A stretch of 64,000 nt of DNA, taken from contig JAJDUG010000027.1 of the NCBI GenBank assembly GCA_022826755.1, forward strand, positions 47,941 through 111,940, in the 5' to 3' direction. The notes under the pieces were generated by a model. It had not been told where the DNA came from and ran no database searches. It saw nothing but the letters and a program-made list of their open reading frames with translations. The position numbers and the translations under genes are program-made. Below are positions 8,263 to 17,691 of this stretch, one piece after another. Origin of the DNA: Acidobacteriota bacterium (GTDB lineage: Bacteria; Acidobacteriota; Terriglobia; Versatilivoradales; Versatilivoraceae). The first letter of the stretch is position 1, and every line of letters starts with the position of its first letter.

Positions 8263-9135
8263 CTACCGGGCTTCGATTTCGTCGTAGTGTGTCCGGTCCT
8301 TGGTAATCCCCTTGGACCGGAGCACCTCTTCAACAAACTTGATCATGATCGGGGGACCCGCCAGATAGGCGTGAGCTCCCGTGGGTCCCTCGATGCGCTT
8401 GTCCAGGGGAATCTGGACGTAACCGGTCTCTCCCTCCCAGTTGTCTTCCTTTCGAGGATGGGACAGGGCGGGGATGTAGTGAAAGCGGGGCTTGCTCTTG
8501 TCCCAGGCAAGGAAGCGTTCGTGAAGGAAGAGGTCGCGCTTGCTTCGAACGCCGAAGAAAAAGTAGATCTCGTTGTTCTTGTCGAATTTCCTTTCGAAAA
8601 AATACTCCAGCAGGGAAACGAAGGGCGCCGCTCCCGAGCCTCCGGCCACGATGATGATGGGCTCGCCCGTGTCGGCGCGCAGGTAGAGATCTCCGGTGGG
8701 TTCGGTGATTTCGAGCACATCCCCGACTCTCAAGTGCTGGTGGACGAAGCTGGAGGCGACCCCCGGGGGAACGTCCTTGCCGCGAGGGGGCCGTGCCCAC
8801 TTGATGATCACATCGAACCGGGGCAGCTTGCTGGAGCTGGAGGCAAAGGAATAGGGACGAAGGACCTGTTGGTGATTGGTGCCGTACTTCCGGTTCCATT
8901 GCTTGAGGTAGTATTCCGGGATGTTGACAAAGACGTATTGACCGGGCGTGAAGGAGAACCCCGCCGACTCTTCCAACTCCAGTCCGACCCGGCGCACGTC
9001 ATGGGTCAGGTCTTCGATCTTGACCACTTTGGCTCGATAGTCGAACTGGGCCTGAAGTGTCCCGACCAGTGCAATCGCCGTCACCGCGAGCACACCGGCC
9101 ATCCGCTTGACTGTCCTTGGCATTCCGTTTTTCAT
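8263..9135 (-). CDS. Membrane-anchored FAD/NAD(P)H oxidoreductase (NqrF-like reductase module)
   Basis: The 290-aa protein has a ferredoxin-reductase fold: FAD-binding RPYSFASSSS, a dinucleotide-binding VAGGSGAAPFVSLLEYFF, and the C-terminal YLAGPPIMIKFVEEVL. The closest resemblance is to the C-terminal half of NqrF, but no [2Fe-2S] cysteine domain is present. Before the reductase lies one hydrophobic stretch (AGVLAVTAIALVGTLQA). Since NADH is cytosolic, that segment is more likely an anchor than a cleaved signal. The start at 9135 is chosen over a longer frame to 9270 that would add about 45 polar residues. The electron acceptor is unknown. Confidence 0.75.
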   Translation of the reverse strand: MKNGMPRTVKRMAGVLAVTAIALVGTLQAQFDYRAKVVKIEDLTHDVRRVGLELEESAGFSFTPGQYVFVNIPEYYLKQWNRKYGTNHQQVLRPYSFASSSSKLPRFDVIIKWARPPRGKDVPPGVASSFVHQHLRVGDVLEITEPTGDLYLRADTGEPIIIVAGGSGAAPFVSLLEYFFERKFDKNNEIYFFFGVRSKRDLFLHERFLAWDKSKPRFHYIPALSHPRKEDNWEGETGYVQIPLDKRIEGPTGAHAYLAGPPIMIKFVEEVLRSKGITKDRTHYDEIEAR

Positions 9136-9375
9136 TCCTTGATCACCCGGGAGGCTTTGGTTTGGGGAGAGTCGATCTCCCTGTGGGATTGAACACCTGT
9201 CGGTTCGATCTTCGAAAGGGGCTGGCGGGCCGCGTGGTCCGAGCGTGAAGTCCGCCGGCATCTCCGCCACCTGCTGAGGTTCAGGCTACTGTGATCCTGG
9301 AAGCGAGTCAAGCCGTTATGGTTTAAACTGTTGGCTCCAAACCGTTGACCGATTCAACCGCCGCCGGGGGTGCCG

Positions 9376-10425
9376 ATGCCGGAATTCATGCAAGCCGTTG
9401 TGTTTCATGCTCCCTGGGACATGAAGCTGGAGAGACTGCCCAGGCCCGAACCGGCGCCGGGAGAGGTGCTGGTCAAGATGAAGGCGGTCGGCATCTGCGG
9501 CAGCGACGTCCACGGGTTCACCGGGGAGAGCGGCCGCCGGGCGCCCGGCATGGTCATGGGGCACGAAGCCGCCGGCGAGGTGGTTGCCCGGGGAGCAGGC
9601 GTCCGGGCTCCGGCCATTGGCGACCCTGTGACCATCTACAACATCATCGCCCATACGCCCCCTGACCCCGACGAAGGAGACCCCTCCTTCCTCGACAAGA
9701 AGATGATCGGCGTCAACCTGGCCAAGCGTGGAGCCATGGCCGAGTTCCTGGCGGTACCCGCGGAGAACGCGATTTCGCTTCCCCCGGGAATTCCTCCCGA
9801 GATCGGGCTGCTGGCCGAACCCCTGGCCGTGGTGACCCGCGGCTGGCGTCGGCTGGAGAGGCTTGGGGTCCGTCCCTCGCGGTTGGCCATCGTCGGAGCC
9901 GGAACCATTGGGCTGGCGGCCGTCCTGATGGCGCGCGCCAGGGAGCTTTCCCGAACCGTGGTGCTGGATACGGTGGCCGAGAAGGCCGATCGCGCCGTCG
10001 AGTTCGGGGCTGGTGCCGTTCGGGTGGCTTCCTCCGGACAGCCGGCCGGGGAATCGGCGGAAGTCGATTCCCTCCTGGAAGGGAAGCCGGAGGTCGTCAT
10101 CGATGCCGTGGGGACGCGGGAGTCGTTCTCCCTGTGCCTGGCTCTGGTGGAGGCCGGAGGAACGCTGCTGCTGATCGGGAACCTGGCCAAGGCGGTCTCG
10201 TTGCCGTTGCAGGATGCGGTCAGCAACGAGGTGTGCCTGGTCGGGACCTACGGCTTCGACCGCAGCGATTTTGCGGCGGCCGTGGGGGTTCTGCCCGACA
10301 TCAAGTCCGAGTTGTCGACCTTTATCGAAGGCCGCTGTCACCTGAGCGAGACGCCACAGGTCATGACTTCGTTGGCCAGGGGAGAGAGCCGGGCGTTGAA
10401 GACGGTCATCGTCTTCAAGGATTGA
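9376..10425 (+). CDS. Zinc-type alcohol dehydrogenase family protein (MDR, sorbitol-dehydrogenase-like)
   Basis: The 349-aa protein has the medium-chain dehydrogenase layout: catalytic zinc ligands in GICGSD and MGHEAAGEV, then a Rossmann fold with IVGAGTIGLAAV. The lobe that normally carries four structural-zinc cysteines is replaced by a cysteine-free stretch (GDPVTIYNIIAHTPPDPDEG). Several sugar and polyol dehydrogenases naturally lack the structural zinc, so activity is still likely, on an unknown polyol or sugar. The ATG at 9376 is preferred over the in-frame GTG at 9370. It is convergent with the PSD gene, which ends 5 bp away. Confidence 0.8.
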   Translation: MPEFMQAVVFHAPWDMKLERLPRPEPAPGEVLVKMKAVGICGSDVHGFTGESGRRAPGMVMGHEAAGEVVARGAGVRAPAIGDPVTIYNIIAHTPPDPDEGDPSFLDKKMIGVNLAKRGAMAEFLAVPAENAISLPPGIPPEIGLLAEPLAVVTRGWRRLERLGVRPSRLAIVGAGTIGLAAVLMARARELSRTVVLDTVAEKADRAVEFGAGAVRVASSGQPAGESAEVDSLLEGKPEVVIDAVGTRESFSLCLALVEAGGTLLLIGNLAKAVSLPLQDAVSNEVCLVGTYGFDRSDFAAAVGVLPDIKSELSTFIEGRCHLSETPQVMTSLARGESRALKTVIVFKD

Positions 10426-10430
10426 ATGGC

Positions 10431-12773
10431 CTAATCGATCCGGAGGAATTCCTCCCTGTTGAGGAGGTTCCCGCAGAAGCGCATCAGGGCATCGGTTATG
10501 GGGGGATTCAAGCCCGCCGAATCCTTCCGAGGAGGGGAGGCCCCGGTGGCCGGGCCGTTTCTCGAGGCCGCCTCCAGAAGTCCCATCGCCTCCCGCCTTT
10601 CCCGTTCCGTAGGCACCCTCGCCAGGGTCAATCGCCAAGCCAGATCGACCTGCCGGGAGGCGTCCTTCCCCGCCTCCCGCACCAGGCGGGAAGCCAGGTT
10701 GCGGGCCTGGCGGTTCAGGCCCTGGCGGTTCAGTTTCCAGAACGTTTCAGGGCTTTCATTGCCGGCGTTTTTGACAGGACAGCCGTTCAGGGCCTGGTCG
10801 GCGGTTGCGTGGTGGAACCGTGAAGGAGCCCGTCGGGACAAGAGGTAGATCCCGCGGCGACGGCCCTCCGTCGGATCGCCGGAGGCGGGCCACCGAGTCT
10901 TCATTTGGGAGGTAGCCCCTTCCACTTCCGCCAAGGGTGGAATGGCCGGGCGGCCTCCCATCTTCAGATTCAGAGAGCCCGACACCTGGTGGATGGCATC
11001 CCAGATGGCCGTCCTCTCCAACCTGCGTGGATTCATGCGCCACCAGTAGCGATTCAAGGGATCTCGCCGCCGGTGCCTGCCCGAGGTGAACCGGCTGGCC
11101 CTCCGATAGGTGTCCGACAGCATGACCAGCCGATGCATCGATTTTACGCTCCAACCCTGATCCACGAACCGGCAGGCGAGCCAGTCCAGCAGTTCCCGAT
11201 GGACGGGGGAGCCTCCCTGGCGGCCGAAGTCGCCGGCGCTGCGCACCAGGCCTTGTCCGAAGTGGCCCTGCCAGATGCGGTTGACCATGACCCGGGCAGT
11301 CAGGGGGTGGGTCGGCTCCGTCAGCCAGAGGGCCAGTTGTTTGCGATATTGGGGGCCGTTGGGTTGCCGGGACAACCTGGCCGGGACGGCGTCATGCCTG
11401 AGGGCCCGGGGCAGTCCGGGGTGTACGGGAAATTGCTTGCCTGCCAGTTCCCCGAGTTTCAGCAGGTGGGTTTCAGGAATCAACTCCGTCTTCAATCCGG
11501 CCAGCACCGTGGCTGACGGCACATCGTAAAAACCGTCGTAGTCGACCTTGTGGGCCAACCCTTTGGCAGGAATAAGCACAGCCGCCTTGGCCAGCTTTCG
11601 GGTCAGCTCCTTGTGGCGCTCGGCCTCCTCGGGAGCAAGGTGCTCCTCAATGTTCAGCTCGCGGCGCATCCGGGCCAGAGGAGCCGCCAATTCCGTCTCG
11701 CGGGCGGACCGTTCTTCCGCGGGAGTCTCGTAGGACTGCACCACCTCCGCGGGATAGTCCTGTTTCCTGGTTTCGACGACTCGATCCCTTATATTTCCTG
11801 CAAACCTCAGGTAAGCGTCTCTGGCCTCCACCAGGGCAATCGACAGGTGGTAGGCTTCGTCACGGTGACCCATGGTGGTCGACGCGACAACCGGAATGGT
11901 TGAGGGCCGGCTGGCGGCGAAGATCGCCTGCAGCCGGAAGTAGTCTTGCTGGGAGAAAGGGTCGGATCGGTGGTCGTGGCAACGGGCGCATTCCAGGGTC
12001 AATCCGAGGAATGAAGACGCCGTCTTGTCGACAACCCTTGTCAGCCAGCGGTAGCGGGCGGCTTCGGCGTCCAGTTCTGCCTCGCCGCCTCCGGGCCCAA
12101 GGGCGAAGATGGTGGTTCCGATCCAGGCTTCCAGGTGCTCCAGCTTCTCGGGAGAGAGGTCGTAGAAGCCTTCCAGTTCGAGATTGTTGGGAAAGAGCTC
12201 GTCTCCGGCGATCTGCTCCTGAACGAAGCGGTCGTAGGGCTTGTCCTCGTTGAAGGACTTGATCACGTAGTCCCGATAGCGCCAGGCGTTGGGATGGTAG
12301 TCGTCGGTGTCCGTTCTGCTGTCGGCGTACCCGACCACGTTCAGCCAGTGGCGCCCCCAGCGTTCCCCATATCGGGGCGATTCGAGCAGTTCCTCGATGA
12401 GTCTTTCGTAGGCGTCCGGCGATTCATCCCGCAGGAAGCGCTCGGATTGGGCGGGAGTCGGAGGCAGGCCCCACAGATCGAAGGTGGCGCGGCGCAGCAG
12501 GACGGACCTGGTGGCGGCGGGAGCGGGATCGAGACCCTTCTCCCGGAGCTTCGCCAGCACGAACGCATCGATGGGGTTGGAAGGCCGGCTGCCTTCCTTC
12601 AGCCGGGGGACCTGGGGCTGCCGGAGCTTCTGGAAGGACCACCAGGAAGCCTGGCCCGCGCCAGGGCGGGCGGCGGAGAGGGTGGAGGATGCTACCCAGT
12701 TTTGTGAAAGCAGGGCGGCCAAGGTGATGGTGGCCGCGGCTAAAACTGTCTGCCGGCAGGTGCCGTACCGCAT
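10431..12773 (-). CDS. DUF1549/DUF1553 (PSD-type) exported protein lacking the cytochrome c domain
   Basis: The 780-aa protein has a signal-like N-terminus (RQTVLAAATITLAALLSQ), a DUF1549 half (NPIDAFVLAKLREKGL, LLRRATFDLWGLPPTPAQ, YGERWGRHWLNVVGYADS, CARCHDHRSDPF) and a DUF1553 half (VNRIWQGHFGQGLVRSAGDFG, MHRLVMLSDTYRRAS). The family's biochemical role is not established. It closely resembles the gene at 14883-17495 but has no N-terminal CxxCH cytochrome module. The ATG at 12773 is chosen because the longer frame to 12902 overlaps the upstream gene and starts without a signal peptide. It is the last gene of a four-gene minus-strand cluster. Confidence 0.85.
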   Translation of the reverse strand: MRYGTCRQTVLAAATITLAALLSQNWVASSTLSAARPGAGQASWWSFQKLRQPQVPRLKEGSRPSNPIDAFVLAKLREKGLDPAPAATRSVLLRRATFDLWGLPPTPAQSERFLRDESPDAYERLIEELLESPRYGERWGRHWLNVVGYADSRTDTDDYHPNAWRYRDYVIKSFNEDKPYDRFVQEQIAGDELFPNNLELEGFYDLSPEKLEHLEAWIGTTIFALGPGGGEAELDAEAARYRWLTRVVDKTASSFLGLTLECARCHDHRSDPFSQQDYFRLQAIFAASRPSTIPVVASTTMGHRDEAYHLSIALVEARDAYLRFAGNIRDRVVETRKQDYPAEVVQSYETPAEERSARETELAAPLARMRRELNIEEHLAPEEAERHKELTRKLAKAAVLIPAKGLAHKVDYDGFYDVPSATVLAGLKTELIPETHLLKLGELAGKQFPVHPGLPRALRHDAVPARLSRQPNGPQYRKQLALWLTEPTHPLTARVMVNRIWQGHFGQGLVRSAGDFGRQGGSPVHRELLDWLACRFVDQGWSVKSMHRLVMLSDTYRRASRFTSGRHRRRDPLNRYWWRMNPRRLERTAIWDAIHQVSGSLNLKMGGRPAIPPLAEVEGATSQMKTRWPASGDPTEGRRRGIYLLSRRAPSRFHHATADQALNGCPVKNAGNESPETFWKLNRQGLNRQARNLASRLVREAGKDASRQVDLAWRLTLARVPTERERREAMGLLEAASRNGPATGASPPRKDSAGLNPPITDALMRFCGNLLNREEFLRID

Positions 12774-12816
12774 CCCGGGCGCTCCCTGGGTTCGGAAAGG
12801 GGATTTCAGGTCGATT

Positions 12817-13323
12817 TCAGGGGGAGGGTGTCCGCTGCAACCTGAAGTTGGAGCGGCTCCAGTGCCGCTTTTTTCGCCGCTCCTGAAAGATGAAGTACAC
12901 AACGCCGTCCTTGGGGGACAGGTACACCCTCATGGTTCCGTCCCAGAGATGCTTTTCCTCCTGATAGCGGGCCAGGCCCGTCCGGCTGTGCTGGCGCTCC
13001 TTGGCAGGAGCCAGCTTGACCGCCGTGGAACGGAGCAGGTGCGTTCCCACCAACGGGACCTCGGCGGCATCCAGGGCCGGGTCTTGTCCGGCCGACTCCC
13101 TGACCTCGGCCTTCACCGTCCCGTTCAAGGAGAAAATCAGCCGGCGGGCCGGAGCCTCCCCCTTGACTTCCAGGTGATAGCGGGCGGGTGGCAGCCGGAT
13201 GCCCTCGGCCGTGGCCAGGGCTACGGGGATCCGCATCCTGCCCTTGTAGAAAGGGGACTCCTCGCCGGTCGCGGCAAGCACGGCCGGGAAGAGCAGCAGC
13301 AAGGTCAGGGGTCGAAAACGCAT
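12817..13323 (-). CDS. Small exported protein of unknown function
   Basis: The 168-aa protein begins with a clear signal peptide (FRPLTLLLLFPAVLAATG), followed by a beta-rich body (MRIPVALATAEGIRLPPARYHLEVKGE, then RLIFSLNGTVKAEV) and a basic C-terminus. I do not recognise a family. The 'lipid/metal carrier-like' beta layout is only an impression. It lies between the DUF1501 gene (50 bp upstream) and a PSD gene (43 bp downstream), both on the same strand, so it is probably part of that exported complex or pathway. Confidence 0.7.
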   Translation of the reverse strand: MRFRPLTLLLLFPAVLAATGEESPFYKGRMRIPVALATAEGIRLPPARYHLEVKGEAPARRLIFSLNGTVKAEVRESAGQDPALDAAEVPLVGTHLLRSTAVKLAPAKERQHSRTGLARYQEEKHLWDGTMRVYLSPKDGVVYFIFQERRKKRHWSRSNFRLQRTPSP

Positions 13324-13373
13324 CACATGAACCGCAGAATCGGCCCGGCCGCGGCCGGCCTGCTCCGAGCCGG

Positions 13374-14828
13374 CTAGCCGGCCAGCAGCCGTTTGGCCAC
13401 GCTGTGGTTCCCGTCCTCTCCGACGCCGGTCAGGCGTTTTTCCAGTCCGGAAACCTTGACGTTCAGTTTGTGGTGGTCCAGTCCCAGCAGTTCGAGCATG
13501 GTGGCATGCATGTCGTGGACATGGACCTTGTCTTCGGCCGCGTAGAAGCCCAGCTCATCGGTGGCTCCGATGGCCTTGCCTCCCTTGATGCCTCCTCCGG
13601 CCATGACCACCGAGAAGCCGTAGGGGCTGTGGTCCCGTCCCTCCTTGCCCTGCATGATGGGGGTGCGGCCGAACTCGCCGGCGAGGACCACCAGGGTGCT
13701 GTCCAGCATGCCGCGTTGTTTCAGGTCAGCCAGAAGACCCGCCACCGGGCCATCCGTCTTGATGGCATTTTCACGATGATTCTTGTCGCACTCTCCGTGC
13801 CCGTCCCAGTCGCTGTTGTAGAGGTGGACAAAGCGAACTCCGCGCTCGACCATCCTGCGTGACAGCAGGCACATCCGTCCGAAGTTGGCCGTCTCCTGGG
13901 TGTCCAGGCCGTACAACCTGTTGATGTGCCCGGGCTCCCGGCTCAGGTCGATCAATTCGGGACCGGCCATCTGCATGCGGAAGGCCAGTTCGTAGTTCCT
14001 GATCCTGGCCGCCAGGCTGCTGTCGTCCGAGCGGTCGGCCAGGTGTCGCTGGTTCCATTGCTTGAGCTGGCTCAGGATGGCCTGTTGGTTCTCCTGACTG
14101 ACCGGACCGGGAGGCTGCAGATTCTCCAGGGCCGCTCCCTGGGTGGAAAGCACGGTTCCCTGGTAGACGGCCGGCAGGAAGCCCGACCCGATCACCGACT
14201 TGCTGTTGCGCATGTAGTCGTCGGCCATCACCATGTAGGCCGGCAGGTTGTCGGTCTCGCTCCCCAGGCCGTAGAGCACCCATGCCCCCATGCTGGGTTG
14301 TCCCATCAGCAGCGACCCCGTGTGAATGATGGTGATGGCGGGACCGTGGATGAAGGACTCGTGGTAGCAGGAGCGGATGACCGCGAGGTCGTCGGCGAAT
14401 TCCGAGAGCTTCGGAAAAAGGTCGGAGATTTCCAGCCCGGATTGGCCGTGCTTCCTGAAAACACGTCGCGTCCCCATCAGCCTGGATTCCTCCGCCTTGA
14501 TCTGGGCCAGGCCGATGCCCTTCTTCAAGTAGCTGGGAGGAAGATACTGGCCGTCGTATTTCTGCAGCTCGGGTTTCGGATCGAAGGTTTCGAGTTGGCT
14601 GGGGCCGCCTTGCAGGAAGATGAAGATGACGCTCTTGGCCTTGGCCGCGAAGTGGGGGGGCTTGACGCGCAAGGGGTTGTAGGCCGCGGCGGCCGGAGCA
14701 TCGGCTCTGGCCGATTCCGCCTGCAGCATGCAGTTGAGGGCCAGTCCCCCGAATCCCAGCCCGGACCGGGTCAGGAATTCACGCCGCGAACTGACGGTGG
14801 CGCGGCGGTTGCAGGAATAGGGATTCAT
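13374..14828 (-). CDS. DUF1501 exported protein with twin-arginine signal
   Basis: The 484-aa protein starts with a Tat-type signal (SSRREFLTRSGLGFGGLALN). The body has DUF1501 marks: VIFIFLQGGPSQLETFDPKPE, GEFGRTPIMQGKEGRDHSPYGFSV (written here in two parts: GEFGRTPIMQG and GRDHSPYGFSVVMAGGG) and VHDMHATMLELLGLDHHKL. The family is distantly sulfatase/alkaline-phosphatase-like and is usually encoded next to PSD1-type genes, as here (PSD gene 54 bp upstream). The ATG has a good GGGAGGAA site. Substrate unknown. Confidence 0.9.
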   Translation of the reverse strand: MNPYSCNRRATVSSRREFLTRSGLGFGGLALNCMLQAESARADAPAAAAYNPLRVKPPHFAAKAKSVIFIFLQGGPSQLETFDPKPELQKYDGQYLPPSYLKKGIGLAQIKAEESRLMGTRRVFRKHGQSGLEISDLFPKLSEFADDLAVIRSCYHESFIHGPAITIIHTGSLLMGQPSMGAWVLYGLGSETDNLPAYMVMADDYMRNSKSVIGSGFLPAVYQGTVLSTQGAALENLQPPGPVSQENQQAILSQLKQWNQRHLADRSDDSSLAARIRNYELAFRMQMAGPELIDLSREPGHINRLYGLDTQETANFGRMCLLSRRMVERGVRFVHLYNSDWDGHGECDKNHRENAIKTDGPVAGLLADLKQRGMLDSTLVVLAGEFGRTPIMQGKEGRDHSPYGFSVVMAGGGIKGGKAIGATDELGFYAAEDKVHVHDMHATMLELLGLDHHKLNVKVSGLEKRLTGVGEDGNHSVAKRLLAG

Positions 14829-14882
14829 GGCTTTCCTCCCAAGCTGAGGAGATCCGGGTCGTGATTCGTTTCCGCCCCGGTG

Positions 14883-17495
14883 TCAATCGATGTAGAAGAA
14901 CTCGCTCAAGTTGAACATCGCCAGGCAAAGCTGAGTCAAGGCCTCCCTGTGCCCAGTCGCGGGTTCGGCATCTTCGCCGGAGGGATGCGATGCCCGACTT
15001 CCATTGCTCGAAGCCAGTCTTGACAACAGCGTGATTGCCTCCTGCCTTTCGTCGGCCGTCGGCGGCCTGGCCAGCACCAGCTTCCAGGCCAGCTCCACTT
15101 GGTCTTCGGGACCGGGGCCGGCTTCGCGAACCAGGCGGTCCGCCAGCACCCGGGCCTGCCTGAAGGAGGCGTCGTTGTTCATGGACCAGAGAGCCTGGGG
15201 GGCGACCGTGGTCACTTCCCGTCCCGCGCAGCTCACCGAGGAGTTGGGCACGTCGAACTTGTCGAACATGGGGAAGGTGAAGTTGCGACGGGCCAGGATG
15301 TAGACGCCGCGGCGCCTGCCGGCGGCAGGGTTTTCCGATACGGCCCACCAGGGCTTGATGCGCAGCGAGCTCATTTCGACCTTGGAGAGCGGGGGAATGG
15401 CGGGCCGTCCGCCCATGGCCGGGTTCAGGTTGCCGGCCACCGCATGCAGCGAATCCCACACCGCCTCTCCTTCCAGGCGGCGGCGGTTCATGCGCCACAG
15501 CAAGCGATTCTCGGGATCCTGCTGCCGATGGGGGGCGCTGGTGTAGCGGCTGTCCCGCCGGTAGGCGTCCGAGAGCATGATCAGGCGGTGCATCGCCTTG
15601 ACGCTCCATCCCCGGTCGACGAACTCGGTGGCCAGCCAGTCCAGCAATTCGGGGTGGGAGGGCCGGTCGCCCTGGCGTCCGAAGTCGTTCGAGGTGCGGA
15701 CGAGGCCGTGTCCGAAATGGCCCTGCCAGATGCGGTTGACCATGACCCGCGCCGTGAGCGGATGGGTGGGACGTGTCAGCCAGAGCGCGAATTGCTTGCG
15801 GTAGCGCGGGCCGTAGGGCCCCATGGACAGCGTGTCGGGAACACTGCTGCCGCGCAAGGCGGCCGGCAGCCCCGGATGGACGATCTCCCTCTTCAGCGAC
15901 AGCTCGCCGCGGTTCAACAGGTAGGTGTCGGGGACCAGCTCGGGCTTGAGGTGTCCCAGAACCGTGGCCGAGGGCACGTCGAAGAATCCCTGGTATTTCA
16001 CCCGGTGCGAAGCGTCCTGCACGGGGACGTCCAGCACGGCCCTGGCCAGCATGCGGAGGTAATTCCCGTGGAGTTTCTTCTCCTCGTCGGTGAGATGGTC
16101 CTCGATCTTCATCTCCGTGTAGAACTGGGTCAGGGGTGCGGCCAACTCCAGCTCCCGGGCGCTGCGCTCCTCCATGGGCACCTCGTAGGCGCGCGCCACC
16201 TCGGGGGGGTAGTCCTTCTTCCTGATTTCGATGACCCGGTCCTTGACCTGCTTTTCGAACCTCTGGTAGGAGGCTCTGGCTTCGGCCAGGGCGATCATGC
16301 GGTGGTAGTCTTCGCGGCGATGACCGGTGGACATGCTGCTGACCACGGGGATGGTCTTGCGGGAACTGGCGGCGAAGACGGCCTGCAACCGGAAGTAATC
16401 CTTCTGGGTCAAGGGATCGAATTTGTGGTCGTGGCAGCGCGAGCACTCCAGGGTCAGCCCCATGAAGGCTGCCGCGGTGGTATCGACCGCGTCGGTGAGC
16501 CGTTCGTAGCGCAATCGTTCCGCGTCCAGGTGGGATTCCTGGATTTCCGGCCCGAAGGTGTAGAGCGTGGTTCCGATCCGGGCTTCCATGTGTTCCAGCT
16601 TTTCCGGGTCAATGTCGTAGAAGCCCTCCATCTCCAGGTTGTTGGGGAAGAGCTCGTCCCCGGCGATCTGCTCCTGGACGAAGCGGTCGTAGGGCTTGTC
16701 TTCGTTGAAGGACTTGATCACATAGTCCCGGTAGCGCCAGGCGTTCGGATAGAAGACGTCGCCTTCGAACCCGGCGCTGTCGGCGTAGCGGACCACGTCC
16801 AGCCAGTGCCGCCCCCAGCGTTCGCCGTAGTGGGAGGAAGCCAGCAGCTCGTCGATCAGCTCTTCGAACGCGCCGGGGGAGGTGTTCCGCAGGAATCGAT
16901 CCGCCTGGGCCGGAGTCGGCGGCAAACCGAGCAGGTCGAAGTAGGCCCGGCGAAGCAGAGTGGCCTTGTCGGCCGCCGGGGCCGGTGCAAGTCCCTTCTC
17001 CTGCAGCTTGGCCAGGATGAAGGCATCGATGGGGTTGGGAGCGCTCTCGTCCGGTTCCGGCACTTGGGGGCGGCGCGGCTTCTTCAACGACCACCAGGAG
17101 GGTTCTCCGTCCGCAGCGCCCGCCTCGGGGTATGGGGCCCCCGCTTCGATCCATTCCTTCAGGATGGCCAGGTCTCCCTGGGGCAGGGGCCGGCGGCTGC
17201 CGGGCGGCATCCTGGGCTCGCCGAGGTGGGCGGCGGAACGGTAGAGCAGGCTCCGAAGGGCATCGCCGACAACCACGGCCGGCCCGCGGCCTCCTCCTTT
17301 CAACAGGGTCTCCCTCTGCCTGAGGTCCAGGCCCGACATCTGGCCGGCTCCGTGGCAGGAGAGGCAGTGCTTCTGCAAAATGGCTTGAGCCGCCCGGGTG
17401 GTGGAATCGTCGGCGGCATGGACCGGGGAAGGGACTCCCAGCACGGCCAGGCCTGCAAGACAGTGGACCATTCGCACCGGAAGACAGCCTCGCAT
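14883..17495 (-). CDS. PSD1-type exported protein: cytochrome c plus DUF1549 and DUF1553
   Basis: The 870-aa protein has a signal peptide, then a planctomycete-type cytochrome c domain with haem motif CLSCH (about residue 43) and distal MPPGSRRPLPQGDLAILKEW, then DUF1549 (NPIDAFILAKLQEKGL, YGERWGRHWLDVVRYADS, CSRCHDHKFDPL) and DUF1553 (VNRIWQGHFGHGLVRTSNDFG). Such genes pair with DUF1501, which follows 54 bp downstream. The function of the pair is not established; a periplasmic redox or polymer-processing role has been suggested for related sets. It is the first gene of the 17.5-10.4 kb minus-strand cluster, divergent from mqnE. Confidence 0.9.
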   Translation of the reverse strand: MRGCLPVRMVHCLAGLAVLGVPSPVHAADDSTTRAAQAILQKHCLSCHGAGQMSGLDLRQRETLLKGGGRGPAVVVGDALRSLLYRSAAHLGEPRMPPGSRRPLPQGDLAILKEWIEAGAPYPEAGAADGEPSWWSLKKPRRPQVPEPDESAPNPIDAFILAKLQEKGLAPAPAADKATLLRRAYFDLLGLPPTPAQADRFLRNTSPGAFEELIDELLASSHYGERWGRHWLDVVRYADSAGFEGDVFYPNAWRYRDYVIKSFNEDKPYDRFVQEQIAGDELFPNNLEMEGFYDIDPEKLEHMEARIGTTLYTFGPEIQESHLDAERLRYERLTDAVDTTAAAFMGLTLECSRCHDHKFDPLTQKDYFRLQAVFAASSRKTIPVVSSMSTGHRREDYHRMIALAEARASYQRFEKQVKDRVIEIRKKDYPPEVARAYEVPMEERSARELELAAPLTQFYTEMKIEDHLTDEEKKLHGNYLRMLARAVLDVPVQDASHRVKYQGFFDVPSATVLGHLKPELVPDTYLLNRGELSLKREIVHPGLPAALRGSSVPDTLSMGPYGPRYRKQFALWLTRPTHPLTARVMVNRIWQGHFGHGLVRTSNDFGRQGDRPSHPELLDWLATEFVDRGWSVKAMHRLIMLSDAYRRDSRYTSAPHRQQDPENRLLWRMNRRRLEGEAVWDSLHAVAGNLNPAMGGRPAIPPLSKVEMSSLRIKPWWAVSENPAAGRRRGVYILARRNFTFPMFDKFDVPNSSVSCAGREVTTVAPQALWSMNNDASFRQARVLADRLVREAGPGPEDQVELAWKLVLARPPTADERQEAITLLSRLASSNGSRASHPSGEDAEPATGHREALTQLCLAMFNLSEFFYID

Positions 17496-17582
17496 GGTAT
17501 TCCCCTGGAAGTCGGATTCAGCCGTAATTATAGGCTGGCGGTCGCCGGTTTTCCACCACTAACCCGCATCTCCGGACCGTGG

Positions 17583-17672
17583 TCGGAAACGCCGCCTCTC
17601 AATTCGGAAAAGACCAAAAGATATCCACGAAGGGGCACCAAGGACCATGAAGGGCCACGAAGCAACGGCCAA
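17583..17672. repeat. Dispersed repeat fragment, tail module in reverse orientation
   Basis: GATATCCACGAAGG followed by CACCAAGGACCATGAAGG and CCACGAAG is the reverse complement of the tail module seen at 2.7, 36.4, 46.7, 47.0, 51.8 and 54.9 kb. It lies between the divergent PSD1 and mqnE genes, just upstream of the mqnE promoter. Confidence 0.65.
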
Positions 17673-17691
17673 TGGAGCCTCCTCGGGCCGT

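Noticed and set aside
9347..9358. GTTGACCGA resembling the envelope-stress operator
   Set aside because: Neither 11-bp neighbouring repeat has a TTTAC-like pentamer and no -10 lies at the expected distance.
10431..12902. Longer start (12902) for the PSD paralogue
   Set aside because: It would overlap the upstream small exported protein and place the signal peptide internally; the ATG at 12773 gives a normal exported N-terminus.
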